A stretch of 64,000 nucleotides of DNA from Herbaspirillum sp. LeCh32-8 (lineage in GTDB: Bacteria > Pseudomonadota > Gammaproteobacteria > Burkholderiales > Burkholderiaceae_D), in the NCBI RefSeq assembly GCF_017814915.1, contig NZ_JAGIPZ010000003.1, positions 248,001 through 312,000 of the forward strand, written 5' to 3'. Shown piece after piece: positions 32,037 through 39,878 of this stretch. Made by a program: the position numbers and the translations under genes. The notes under the pieces were generated by a model. It made no database searches and was not told the DNA's origin. It saw only the letters and a program-made list of their open reading frames with translations. Position 1 is the first letter of the stretch; each line of letters starts with the position of its first letter.

Positions 32037-32196
32037 GATGCATTCCCGGGGAAAAATGTTACGAAGGCCGGCGCGGCCCATGTTTGCCTTTCGGCAAGCC
32101 GGCGCGCGCGGCGAAATCAGACCGACATTTTAAATGAAACGCCCTATCGGTTATGCTACCGGCCTCACTATCGGCCCTATTTTGCAGGAATCGCCC

Positions 32197-32973
32197 ATGA
32201 CAAAAATCGTCTCCGCCAATCTGAACGGCATCCGCTCCGCAGCCAAGAAGGGCTTCTTCGACTGGATGCAAAAGGAATCTCCCGACTTCGTCTGCGTGCA
32301 GGAACTGAAGGCCCAGGCCGCCGACATGACGCCCGATTTCCTGACGCCGCAAGGCTATGTCGGCCACTTCCACTACGCCCAGAAGAAAGGCTACTCGGGC
32401 GTGGGTGTCTACAGCAAGCGCGAGCCGGACGCGGTGCGTATCGGCTTTGGCAATACCGAGTTCGATGACGAGGGGCGCTACGTCGAGTGCGACTTCGGCG
32501 ACCTCACCGTGATCTCGCTGTACGCGCCCTCGGGCTCGTCCAGCGACGAGCGCCAACAGGCCAAGTTCCGCTTCATGGAGGTGTTCCTGCCGCATCTGAT
32601 GGAACTGGAGCAGAGCGGCCGCGAGATCGTCATCTGCGGCGACTGGAACATCGCCCACAAGGAAATCGACCTGAAGAACTGGAAGAGCAACCAGAAGAAC
32701 TCCGGCTTTCTGCCGGAAGAACGCGCCTGGATGACCCACATCTTCGACAAGCTGGGCTTGGTCGACGTCTACCGCCTGCTGCACCCGGAAACCACCGGCG
32801 ACGCTTATACCTGGTGGAGCAATCGCGGCCAGGCCTGGGCCAACAACGTGGGATGGCGCATCGACTACCACGTGGCAACCAAGGGCATCGCCTCGCGCGC
32901 CCGCAGCGCCGCGATTTACAAGGAGGCGCGCTTCTCGGATCACGCGCCGCTGACGGTAAGCTACACGGGCTGA
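32197..32973 (+). CDS. xthA: Exodeoxyribonuclease III (AP endonuclease)
   Basis: DNA repair nuclease acting on abasic sites and 3' ends, 258 aa. Catalytic residues are visible: Glu36 (CVQELKAQ), Asp and Asn of GDWNIAHKEIDLKNW, and Asp248-His249 in FSDHAPLTV. The start at 32197 gives the standard MTKIVSANLNGIRSA N-terminus, with AGGA upstream; the frame extends to 32134 without similarity. It is divergent from pyrE and followed by a repeat-rich intergenic region. Confidence 0.95.
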   Translation: MTKIVSANLNGIRSAAKKGFFDWMQKESPDFVCVQELKAQAADMTPDFLTPQGYVGHFHYAQKKGYSGVGVYSKREPDAVRIGFGNTEFDDEGRYVECDFGDLTVISLYAPSGSSSDERQQAKFRFMEVFLPHLMELEQSGREIVICGDWNIAHKEIDLKNWKSNQKNSGFLPEERAWMTHIFDKLGLVDVYRLLHPETTGDAYTWWSNRGQAWANNVGWRIDYHVATKGIASRARSAAIYKEARFSDHAPLTVSYTG

Positions 32974-33003
32974 AGGCAGGCGCTGGGTCTCGTACGGCTC
33001 TAA

Positions 33004-33035
33004 CGACGCTGGGTTCCTGCTTTCGCAGGAACGAC
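33004..33035 (+). repeat. REP-like palindromic unit 1
   Basis: CGACGCTGGG followed by the hairpin TTCCTGC-TTTC-GCAGGAA and CGAC. This is the kind of short intergenic palindrome common in beta- and gammaproteobacteria. Confidence 0.85.
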
Positions 33036-33144
33036 ACTGAAGATGTCATTGGAGTCGTCTCAGGTTCCAGATGCGTCGGCTGGACGTCTTGGCAAAGCAG
33101 GAGCGTCGTGTCATCCGACTGCGACGGATGCATGGAAAACGACA

Positions 33145-33172
33145 CGGGGTCCTGCTTTCGCAGGAACGACAC
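33145..33172 (+). repeat. REP-like palindromic unit 2
   Basis: Hairpin TCCTGC-TTTC-GCAGGA followed by ACGACAC, direct orientation, 135 bp after unit 1. Its left flank (ACGGGG) is degenerate compared with unit 1. Confidence 0.8.
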
Positions 33173-33274
33173 GAAGCAGGTAATTGCAATCGCCTCAGGT
33201 TCAAGCAGGCCGGCTTGTCGTCCAAGATAAAGCGGTGATGCCGTGTCACCCAACTACGACTGAGGCACGACGAA

Positions 33275-33307
33275 CGACGCTGGATCCCCGCCTTCGCGGG
33301 GACGACG
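33275..33307 (+). repeat. REP-like palindromic unit 3
   Basis: CGACGCTGGAT followed by the hairpin CCCCGC-CTTC-GCGGGG and ACGACG. The stem has compensatory changes relative to units 1 and 2, so the structure is conserved while the bases vary. Confidence 0.85.
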
Positions 33308-33353
33308 TGTAGTGAGGTAAGTCGGGCTGCAGCGGTATTGAGCATCTCTGCAG

Positions 33354-33386
33354 CGTCGTTCCTGCGAAAGCAGGAACCCAGCGTCG
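33354..33386 (-). repeat. REP-like palindromic unit 4 (inverted)
   Basis: Exact reverse complement of the core of unit 1: CGTCG then TTCCTGC-GAAA-GCAGGAA and CCCAGCGTCG. Units 3 and 4 thus form an opposed pair. Confidence 0.85.
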
Positions 33387-33400
33387 TTGAACCGTCCATG

Positions 33401-33440
33401 AAAAAACCCTCACGGTTCGCACCGCGAGGGTTTTCTTTTT
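33401..33440. terminator. Intrinsic terminator after topB
   Basis: CCCTC/GAGGG and CGGT/ACCG arms (33407-33430) with one mismatch and a TCGC loop, A6 on the left (reads as T6 for topB) and T-rich on the right. Confidence 0.85.
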
Positions 33441-33460
33441 GGCTTCACGCAAACCGCTGA

Positions 33461-36121
33461 TTACGCGCTGGCCGTTTTCTTCGGCGTGGCCTTCTTCAGC
33501 GGCGGCTTCTTCGCCGCAGCCGGTTTCTTGGCGGCTGCTGCCTTGGGCTTGGCGGCCGCTTTCTTCACCGGCTTGGCTGCTGCCTCGTCGGCGCCGCCTT
33601 CGGCGTCAGCCACAGCGGCCTTGCCCTTTGCAGGCGCCTTGGCCTTGCGCTCCTCGAACTCGAAGCCGATCTTGCCATCCTTGCCGCGCACCAGGAAAGC
33701 CTTGAACGGGCGACGGGTGCGCTGCGAGATGAAGCCCGGCAGCAGGTCGGTCTTGCCGTCGTTCAACAGCTTGCCCATCTGCTCGGGCAGGATCTCCTGC
33801 TGCAGGATGATGCGACTGCTGCGGAAGTCGCAAGCCTTCGGCTTGGCGACCGTCTTCTCGCACACGTAGGCCAGGCCCATTTCGTAGACGCCTGACGCGC
33901 ACTTCGGGCACGGGCCCAGCGGCGTCTGTTCGCTGAAGTCGACCGGCTCGCCGCCTTCGCCTTCGGACTGGTCCTGGCCGAAATCGAATTCCAGCTTGAA
34001 GTTCTTGATTTCCTCGTCGCGCGAGATCTTCAGGATGGCAGCGAACGGTCGGCCCATCTTGGAGCGGAAACCCTGCAGCGGACCGATGGTGCGGTTCTTC
34101 AACAGCTCTTCCACTTCGGAGATCTCGAACTGGCGGCCGCCCGGCACCTTGGTCATCGAGAATTCGCATTTGGTGCAGGCGAAGCGTCGATAGTTTTCCT
34201 TCACCACGCCGCCGCAATTCGGGCACGGCGTCTGCAGCGTCGCATAGTCGCCGGGGATGGTGTCGTTATCGTATTCCTTGGCGCGCTTGACGATGATCTG
34301 CGTCATCTGCGCGATCTCGCGCATGAACTCTTCACGACTGATCTTGCCGCGCTCCATTTGCGACAGCTTGTGTTCCCACTCGCCGGTCAGCTCGGGCTCG
34401 GTCAGTTCGTCCACACCCAGGCCGTGCAGCAGCGTCATCAGCTGGAAGGCCTTGGCGGTCGGCATCATTTCGCGGCCTTCGCGCAGCAGGTACTTTTCGT
34501 TCAGCAGGCCTTCGATAATGGCCGCGCGCGTGGCAGGCGTGCCCAGGCCCTTGCCGGCCATCGCCTCGCGCAGTTCGTCGGAATCGACCAGCTTGCCGGC
34601 GCCTTCCATGGCCGACAGCAGCGTGGCTTCGGAATAACGTGCGGGCGGCTTGGTGACCAGGCCGTTGGCGAAGACCTTGTCGGTCTTGACCTTCTCGCCC
34701 GGCGCCACGGCGACCAGGTTGCCGCCGCCTTCCTTTTCCTTGTCATCTTCTTCGACCTGCTTGCCGTAGATGGCCAGCCAGCCGGGGTTGATCATGACCT
34801 TGCCTTCGCTCTTGAACTGATGGCCAGATACTTCGGTGTAACGCGTGGTCACCTGGAACTCGGCCGGCGGGAAGAACACCGCCATGAAACGGCGCGTCAC
34901 CAGGTCGTACAGCTTCTGTTCCGGCTCCGACAGGTTCTTGGGTACCTGGGTGGTCGGGATGATGGCGAAGTGGTCGCTGATCTTGGTGTTGTCGAAGATG
35001 CGCTTGTTGGGCTTGACCCAACCCTGCTTCAGGATCTGCTTGGAGAACTGGTGGTAATTGTTGTTCTCCGACAGGGCCTCCATCGTGTCCTTGACGGTCT
35101 GCAGGTAGTCTTCCGGCAGGTGGCGCGAATCGGTACGCGGGTAGGTCAGCACCTTGTGCTTTTCATACAGCGCCTGCGCCAGGCCGAGCGTGTTCTTGGC
35201 CGAGAAACCGAAGCGCGAGTTGGCCTCGCGCTGCAGGCTGGTCAGGTCGAACAGGCCGGGCGCCATCTGCGTGGTCGGCTTGGATTCTTCGGTGACGGTG
35301 CCGATCTTGTCGCGGCAGGCCGCCACGATGGAGTCGGCCGCGGCCTTGGCCCACAGGCGTTCGGGGCGTTTCTCGGGATCGTTCTCGTCCTTCTTGTGCG
35401 CGCGGTCCAGCCAGCGGCCTTTATAAATGCCGGCGGCGCAGACGAACTCGGCGTGCACTTCCCAGTAGTCGCGCGGGACGAACTTCTTGATCTTCTCTTC
35501 GCGCTCGACCACGATCGACAGCGTCGGCGTCTGCACGCGACCCACGGTGGTCAGGTAGAAGCCGCCTTCCTTGGAGTTGAAGGCGGTCATGGCGCGCGTG
35601 CCGTTGATGCCGATCAGCCAGTCGGCCTCGCTGCGGCAGCGGGCGGCGTTGGCCAGCGGCATCATCTCGTCGTCGTCGCGCAGCTGCTTGAAGCCATCGC
35701 GGATCGCGCCCGGCGTCATCGACTGCAGCCAGAGGCGCTTCACCGGCTGCTTGGCCTTGGTGTACTGCGCGATCAGGCGGAAGATCAGCTCACCTTCGCG
35801 GCCCGCGTCACATGCGTTGATCAGGGTGGTCACGTCCTTGCGCTTGATCAGCTTGGAGAGCACCTTCAGGCGCGACTCGGTCTTGGCGATCGGGTTGAGC
35901 GCAAAGTGCGGCGGAATCATGGGCAGGTGGGTGAAGCTCCACTTGCCGCGCTTGACGTCGTATTCCTCGGGCACCGCGATTTCCAGCAGGTGGCCGACGG
36001 CGGACGACAGGATGTACTCGTCGGATTCGAAATACTCATCGTGCTTGGTGAAGCCGCCGAGCGTCTTCGCGATATCGTTCGCGACAGAAGGCTTCTCGGC
36101 AATGATGAGGGTCTTGCTCAT
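33461..36121 (-). CDS. topB: DNA topoisomerase III
   Basis: Type IA topoisomerase that decatenates DNA, 886 aa. The Toprim domain is N-terminal (LIIAEKPSVANDIAKTLGG; acidic NACDAGREGELIFRLI near residues 102-116). The catalytic Tyr327 is in LTYPRTDSRHLP, at nearly the same position as in E. coli TopB. The C-terminal part holds two zinc-finger-like cysteine clusters (CPNCGG...CTKC and CPKCASG...) and ends in a ~50-residue Lys/Ala/Pro tail. The zinc fingers plus basic tail make it longer than E. coli TopB (653 aa). It follows smg on the minus strand across a 314-bp gap. Confidence 0.94.
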   Translation of the reverse strand: MSKTLIIAEKPSVANDIAKTLGGFTKHDEYFESDEYILSSAVGHLLEIAVPEEYDVKRGKWSFTHLPMIPPHFALNPIAKTESRLKVLSKLIKRKDVTTLINACDAGREGELIFRLIAQYTKAKQPVKRLWLQSMTPGAIRDGFKQLRDDDEMMPLANAARCRSEADWLIGINGTRAMTAFNSKEGGFYLTTVGRVQTPTLSIVVEREEKIKKFVPRDYWEVHAEFVCAAGIYKGRWLDRAHKKDENDPEKRPERLWAKAAADSIVAACRDKIGTVTEESKPTTQMAPGLFDLTSLQREANSRFGFSAKNTLGLAQALYEKHKVLTYPRTDSRHLPEDYLQTVKDTMEALSENNNYHQFSKQILKQGWVKPNKRIFDNTKISDHFAIIPTTQVPKNLSEPEQKLYDLVTRRFMAVFFPPAEFQVTTRYTEVSGHQFKSEGKVMINPGWLAIYGKQVEEDDKEKEGGGNLVAVAPGEKVKTDKVFANGLVTKPPARYSEATLLSAMEGAGKLVDSDELREAMAGKGLGTPATRAAIIEGLLNEKYLLREGREMMPTAKAFQLMTLLHGLGVDELTEPELTGEWEHKLSQMERGKISREEFMREIAQMTQIIVKRAKEYDNDTIPGDYATLQTPCPNCGGVVKENYRRFACTKCEFSMTKVPGGRQFEISEVEELLKNRTIGPLQGFRSKMGRPFAAILKISRDEEIKNFKLEFDFGQDQSEGEGGEPVDFSEQTPLGPCPKCASGVYEMGLAYVCEKTVAKPKACDFRSSRIILQQEILPEQMGKLLNDGKTDLLPGFISQRTRRPFKAFLVRGKDGKIGFEFEERKAKAPAKGKAAVADAEGGADEAAAKPVKKAAAKPKAAAAKKPAAAKKPPLKKATPKKTASA

Positions 36122-36345
36122 AGGTATGGGTCTCGTCGGAGAGGTCGGTTGCTGGAGCGCTTCATACAGGCGCCATGCCCATCTGGGGCCGGGACGTCCC
36201 GAAACAACTCCATGTCGCCCGAAGCGCTTGAAAACCCTGCCTGCAGCCCGCGTGGCGTGCGGCCAGCGCTTTCATTGCTTCTGAACAACTGAATTTTTAT
36301 ATAGTAGCCAATAACGGGCCGATGCGGGGCAATGATAAGCGTGAT

Positions 36346-36377
36346 GCAAATGAAACGGCAAGCCCAAGGGCTTGCCG
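36346..36377 (-). terminator. Intrinsic terminator behind smg
   Basis: CGGCAAGCCC (36356-36365) pairs perfectly with GGGCTTGCCG (36368-36377). Read on the minus strand it is followed by TTTCATTT. A second 10-bp hairpin lies between it and the smg stop. Confidence 0.65.
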
Positions 36378-36403
36378 GATCGGTGTTTTACATGGTCAAG
36401 GCG

Positions 36404-36433
36404 GCAACAGGTGCCCCTTGCGCCACCTGTTGC
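36404..36433 (-). promoter_or_regulatory. Hairpin adjacent to the smg stop codon
   Basis: GCAACAGGTG (36404-36413) pairs with CACCTGTTGC (36424-36433). It lies 2 bp from the stop codon of smg and has no T-run after it, so it may stabilise the message end rather than terminate. Confidence 0.5.
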
Positions 36434-36435
36434 GC

Positions 36436-36912
36436 TCAGTGCAACAGGCGCGGCTCGGTGTCGTCCTCGTCCAGGAACAGTTCCTCGAACATCAGGCCGT
36501 CGGGCTCCTTACCTTGGCTCCACAGCACCATCAGGACGATGACCTTGAGCTTTTCCAGCGTGATGGGGACTTCGCCGGCGGCCAGGGCGCGCTCGATGAC
36601 GATCTCGCGCTGCATGGCGTCGAGCATCTTGGCCGATTCGAGGAATTGGATGAAACCGATGGCTTCCACGCCCAGCACGTCGGTCTCCTGGCGCGCGTAG
36701 ATACGGGTGCCGAAGGAAAATGCGGTTTGCTGGGGGTAACTGTCGGCGAATTCGTGGTTGGCGACTTCAAGGTCGGTCAGCCATCCGAGCGCCTGCGAGA
36801 TTTCTTCTTCTTCAAAACCTATCGCGGACAACTTCTTCACCAGCGCCTCCGGTTCAGGGCAGGCATCCGGGCGATAGTAGGTTTCGTACAAGTAAACGAG
36901 GACATCAAACAT
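36436..36912 (-). CDS. smg: Smg family protein (DUF494)
   Basis: Soluble 158-aa protein of the Smg/DUF494 family. It starts [13 protein letters not shown], the family hallmark, and continues with the [17 protein letters not shown] helix-rich part. In many proteobacteria smg follows dprA, as here (86 bp gap). Its molecular function is unknown; a DNA uptake or DNA-handling link has only been inferred from gene order. Confidence 0.93.
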   Translation of the reverse strand: MFDVLVYLYETYYRPDACPEPEALVKKLSAIGFEEEEISQALGWLTDLEVANHEFADSYPQQTAFSFGTRIYARQETDVLGVEAIGFIQFLESAKMLDAMQREIVIERALAAGEVPITLEKLKVIVLMVLWSQGKEPDGLMFEELFLDEDDTEPRLLH

Positions 36913-36998
36913 AGGTCTACTCTATCGCGAAGGGTGTTAATACACAAGTCGGCTGGCCCAGTATGGCAGGATTTTACCGATCGCGTGCATTAATTTGC

Positions 36999-38159
36999 TC
37001 AGCTCAAGCGACGATAGCGCGCCCCCGGCAACACCTCGATGCGCCCCTCCATTTCAAGTATCAGCAACAGCGCCGCAAGCCTTGCTGCGTCTAGCCCGCA
37101 GCGCAGCGCGAGGGTATCTGCGTCGACCGGATCGTAACCCATTGCATGCATGACAAGGGCGGCCGGCGCGTCGTCTGCGACGATGTCCTGAAGGCAAGAC
37201 TGCGTGGCCTCCGGCGCGCTCTTCACGATCTCCATGCGTAACTGCAACTGCGGCAGTTCCTCAAGGATGTGCCGGGTCGTTTCGACCAGTTTGGCGCCCT
37301 GCCGGATCAGCTGGTGGCAACCTTTGGCCAGCGGCGCATGGATCGAACCGGGAATCGCGAACACGTCGCGTCCCTGCTCGGCTGCCATGCGCGCCGTGAT
37401 CAGCGAGCCGGACTGCGCCGCCGCCTCCACCACCAGCACCGCGCGCGCCAGGCCCGAGATGATGCGGTTGCGTCGCGGAAAGTTGGCCGCCAGCGGCGGC
37501 GTGCCCAGCGGGTATTCGCTGACGACGCAGCCGCGCTCGGCAATCTGCTGGGCCAGCGCGCGGTTGCGCTGGGGATAGACGATATCGATGCCGGTGCCGA
37601 TCACCGCGACCGTCGACCCAGGGCCGCGCAGGCCGCCGGCATGGGCGGCGGCATCAATGCCCAGCGCCAGACCCGAAACGATGGTCAGGCCGGCGCGGCT
37701 GAGCTCCTCGGAAAAAAGCTCCGCATGCGCCCGCCCCTGCGCAGTGGCATTGCGGCTACCGACCACGGCCACCGCATCGGTCTGCAGCAGCGAGGCGTCG
37801 CCGTTCACGTAAAGCAGCAACGGCGGGTCGGGGATGTTGAGCAGGGCTTGCGGATAGGCAGGATCAGCCAGCGTGACGATGCGATGCCCGGGCAACGCAG
37901 ACCATGCCAGCGTGGCTTCGATATAGGCTTGCCGTGTGGCCGTGGGCGGCTTGCACAGCGCGGCGGCGACGCGCGGCGACACCACGCCTTCAAGCATGGA
38001 CCGACCGGTCTGCAGCACCTGGCCGGGCAAACCGAATGCCGCCAGCAAACGGCGACCGCTGTCGGAACCGACACCCTCGGTCAGGGCGAACCTCAGCCAG
38101 CAGGCGAGGCTGGCGACATCGTCGTCGGCGTCGTGCCGCGAATGGGACATCTGAGACAT
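36999..38159 (-). CDS. dprA: DNA processing protein DprA (Smf)
   Basis: Cytoplasmic protein that binds incoming single-stranded DNA and loads RecA in natural transformation. It is 386 aa from the ATG at 38159. The Rossmann-like core holds VAVVGSRNATAQGRAHAE, GLTIVSGLALGIDAAAH, GTGIDIVYPQRN and SEYPLGTPPLAANFPRRNRIISGLA, and a C-terminal winged-helix (DMT1-like) domain follows (ALRCGLDAARLAALLLILEMEGRIEV). It lies 35 bp after the LysM-less neighbour and is followed by smg. Confidence 0.95.
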   Translation of the reverse strand: MSQMSHSRHDADDDVASLACWLRFALTEGVGSDSGRRLLAAFGLPGQVLQTGRSMLEGVVSPRVAAALCKPPTATRQAYIEATLAWSALPGHRIVTLADPAYPQALLNIPDPPLLLYVNGDASLLQTDAVAVVGSRNATAQGRAHAELFSEELSRAGLTIVSGLALGIDAAAHAGGLRGPGSTVAVIGTGIDIVYPQRNRALAQQIAERGCVVSEYPLGTPPLAANFPRRNRIISGLARAVLVVEAAAQSGSLITARMAAEQGRDVFAIPGSIHAPLAKGCHQLIRQGAKLVETTRHILEELPQLQLRMEIVKSAPEATQSCLQDIVADDAPAALVMHAMGYDPVDADTLALRCGLDAARLAALLLILEMEGRIEVLPGARYRRLS

Positions 38160-38194
38160 ATCACTCCATGCAAGGGAAATGAACGCGCCGCCGC

Positions 38195-38977
38195 TCAGTG
38201 CGGGCAACGCGACAGGAGTACGGCAGCTCCGGGCTCGAGCGGCGCGCGCACCTGCTCGAGCAGCACCGCCGCGGCATGCGCGCCGACATGCAGCACGCGC
38301 CCCGCAGGCTGTTCGCGCCCCGGCAGGCGCAGGCACATGTCCACGCGCGCACCGTCGAGCGCGCCGCGATCCAGCGCCACGATCTGACCGGCGGCGGCGA
38401 AGCGCAGCGCCTCGCCGTCGCGCTGCGCCGCCACGTGCGCAGACATTTCGCGCGGCGGTGGGGCGGCCGATGCCGAGATCGGCAATGGCAACGCAGCGAA
38501 CACCAAGTCACCGGCCTGGATTTCACGTTCGCCATGCAGCGCCACCGCCTCGACCTCGTCGCGATTGCTGTCGGCGCGTAGCCATTCCGCTCGCGCCACG
38601 CGAAATGCCAGCCGCCCAAGTGCACGGCCCCCGACGCCATCCTGCAGCCAGGGGCCCGGCCGATAGACCGCCAAACGATGGCCGCGCAACGTGCCGGCGC
38701 GCCGCACGCGCAGCACCTGTCCGGCGATGAACAGCTGCGCGCCGCCGTCCGCGCCCGCCACCTCGGCCAATGCGCCCGCCTGCGCATCCAGCACGATGGC
38801 CTGCGGCCACGCATCGACTGCCGCCGAAGCGGCCGGCGCAACGAGCGGCAAACTGCGCGGCTGCGGCGACTGCCTGTGCTCGGCACGCGACAGCGAATCC
38901 GCCAAACTGGCCGTGCACAGGCCCGCAAGCAGCGAGCAGGCGCAGGAAAGACCTCGCGCTGTGCTAAACTTTTCCAT
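38195..38977 (-). CDS. Secreted protein resembling dprA-linked LysM proteins but lacking the LysM domain
   Basis: In many Burkholderiales the gene before dprA encodes a LysM peptidoglycan-binding protein. This 260-aa protein matches the C-terminal part of that family as I know it ([67 protein letters not shown]) but I find no LysM signature (no YTVKKGDTLW-type sequence). The start at 38977 gives a Sec signal peptide ([20 protein letters not shown]) that replaces it. The Cys residues in the signal are not in a convincing lipobox. Loss or extreme divergence of the LysM domain is my inference. Confidence 0.7.
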   Translation of the reverse strand: MEKFSTARGLSCACSLLAGLCTASLADSLSRAEHRQSPQPRSLPLVAPAASAAVDAWPQAIVLDAQAGALAEVAGADGGAQLFIAGQVLRVRRAGTLRGHRLAVYRPGPWLQDGVGGRALGRLAFRVARAEWLRADSNRDEVEAVALHGEREIQAGDLVFAALPLPISASAAPPPREMSAHVAAQRDGEALRFAAAGQIVALDRGALDGARVDMCLRLPGREQPAGRVLHVGAHAAAVLLEQVRAPLEPGAAVLLSRCPH

Positions 38978-39249
38978 GCTTTCGGGGAAGTAAAAAATCC
39001 AAAGGTCCACGCCGGCGCGGCATCTCGGCAAGCAGGAATTGCCTGATGACAATGCGGACAATCCGGCCCGCAAAGCCGGTGATTCTGCCGCTGCCGCGCT
39101 TGAAGCAGCGTGAACCGCCCTTATTTACCAAGCATTCCCGAAATGAATTTTCCAGGCTGCTCGCAAAACAGCGAGCGCCGCTGGGACGGCCGCCTGCAGT
39201 CGCCCCTGATGACCCCGATTTCCAAGATCGATTTCCGAGATTTACGCGT

Positions 39250-39774
39250 ATGGCCCTGCTCAATATCCTCCGTTACCCCGACCCACGCCTGCACAAGGTG
39301 GCCAAGCCCGTCACCGTGTTCGACGAACGCATCAAGACACTGGTGAGCGATATGGCCGAGACCATGTATGCCGCGCCCGGCGTGGGCCTGGCTGCAACCC
39401 AGATCGACGTGCACGAGCAGGTGATCGTGATCGACGTGTCCGACGAGGGCAAGCAGCTGCAGGTGTTCATCAATCCGGAAGTACTGTGGGCCAGCGACGA
39501 GAAGCGCGTCTACGACGAAGGCTGCCTGTCGGTGCCGGGCATCTATGACGGCGTAGAGCGCCCGGCACGCGTGAAGGTGCGCGCCTTCGACGCCGAGGGC
39601 AAGCCGTTCGAGGTGGATGCCGACGACCTGCTGGCCGTGTGCATCCAGCATGAGATGGATCACCTGAAGGGCAAGGTGTTTGTGGAATACCTGTCGCCGC
39701 TCAAGCGCAATCGCATCAAGACCAAGCTGCAGAAGGAAGAGCGCGAGCTGAAGAAGAACGCCGCCAACGGTTGA
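39250..39774 (+). CDS. def: Peptide deformylase
   Basis: Metal-dependent enzyme that removes the formyl group from new proteins, 174 aa. All three motifs are present: [15 protein letters not shown] and QHEMDHLKG, which bind Fe/Zn through the Cys and two His. The ATG at 39250 gives the standard N-terminus ([14 protein letters not shown]); the frame is open from 39046 with no similarity. It is divergent from the dprA cluster. Usually fmt follows def, but here a terminator and an unrelated hydrolase follow. Confidence 0.96.
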   Translation: MALLNILRYPDPRLHKVAKPVTVFDERIKTLVSDMAETMYAAPGVGLAATQIDVHEQVIVIDVSDEGKQLQVFINPEVLWASDEKRVYDEGCLSVPGIYDGVERPARVKVRAFDAEGKPFEVDADDLLAVCIQHEMDHLKGKVFVEYLSPLKRNRIKTKLQKEERELKKNAANG

Positions 39775-39795
39775 ACCGCACTCGCCGCAGCCAAT

Positions 39796-39826
39796 AAAAA
39801 ACGCCGGACATGTCCGGCGTTTTTTT
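39796..39826. terminator. Bidirectional intrinsic terminator after def
   Basis: ACGCCGGACATGTCCGGCGT (39801-39820) is a perfect palindrome with A5 before and T7 after. It ends def and also serves the convergent MBL-fold gene. Confidence 0.92.
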
Positions 39827-39878
39827 ATGGCTATGGCGTCTGGCGTGTTCGATGCTGTCGTGCGCGTTTGCCGTGCAC

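Larger units (their letters stand above)
32974..33460. other. Repeat-rich intergenic region between xthA and topB
   Basis: This 487-bp stretch has no gene. It contains four REP-like palindromic units (listed separately), of which the first three are in direct orientation at a period of about 136 bp with related spacers, and the topB terminator at the right end. Open frames across it on the minus strand are low-complexity translations of the repeats. Confidence 0.8.
36122..36435. other. Intergenic region between topB and smg with two hairpins
   Basis: This 314-bp gap has no gene. On the minus strand it first shows the two hairpins behind smg (listed separately), then an AT-rich patch TATATAAAAA-like at about 36293-36303 (read in reverse) that may be part of the topB promoter, though no good -35 is visible. 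Confidence 0.5.

Noticed and set aside
33004-33386. CRISPR-like array
   Set aside because: Repeats are short palindromes with mixed orientation and spacers of about 105 bp that are themselves similar to each other; no cas genes nearby.
34358-36292. 644-codon frame opposite topB
   Set aside because: Shadow frame; topB is intact with catalytic Tyr and Toprim motifs on the other strand.
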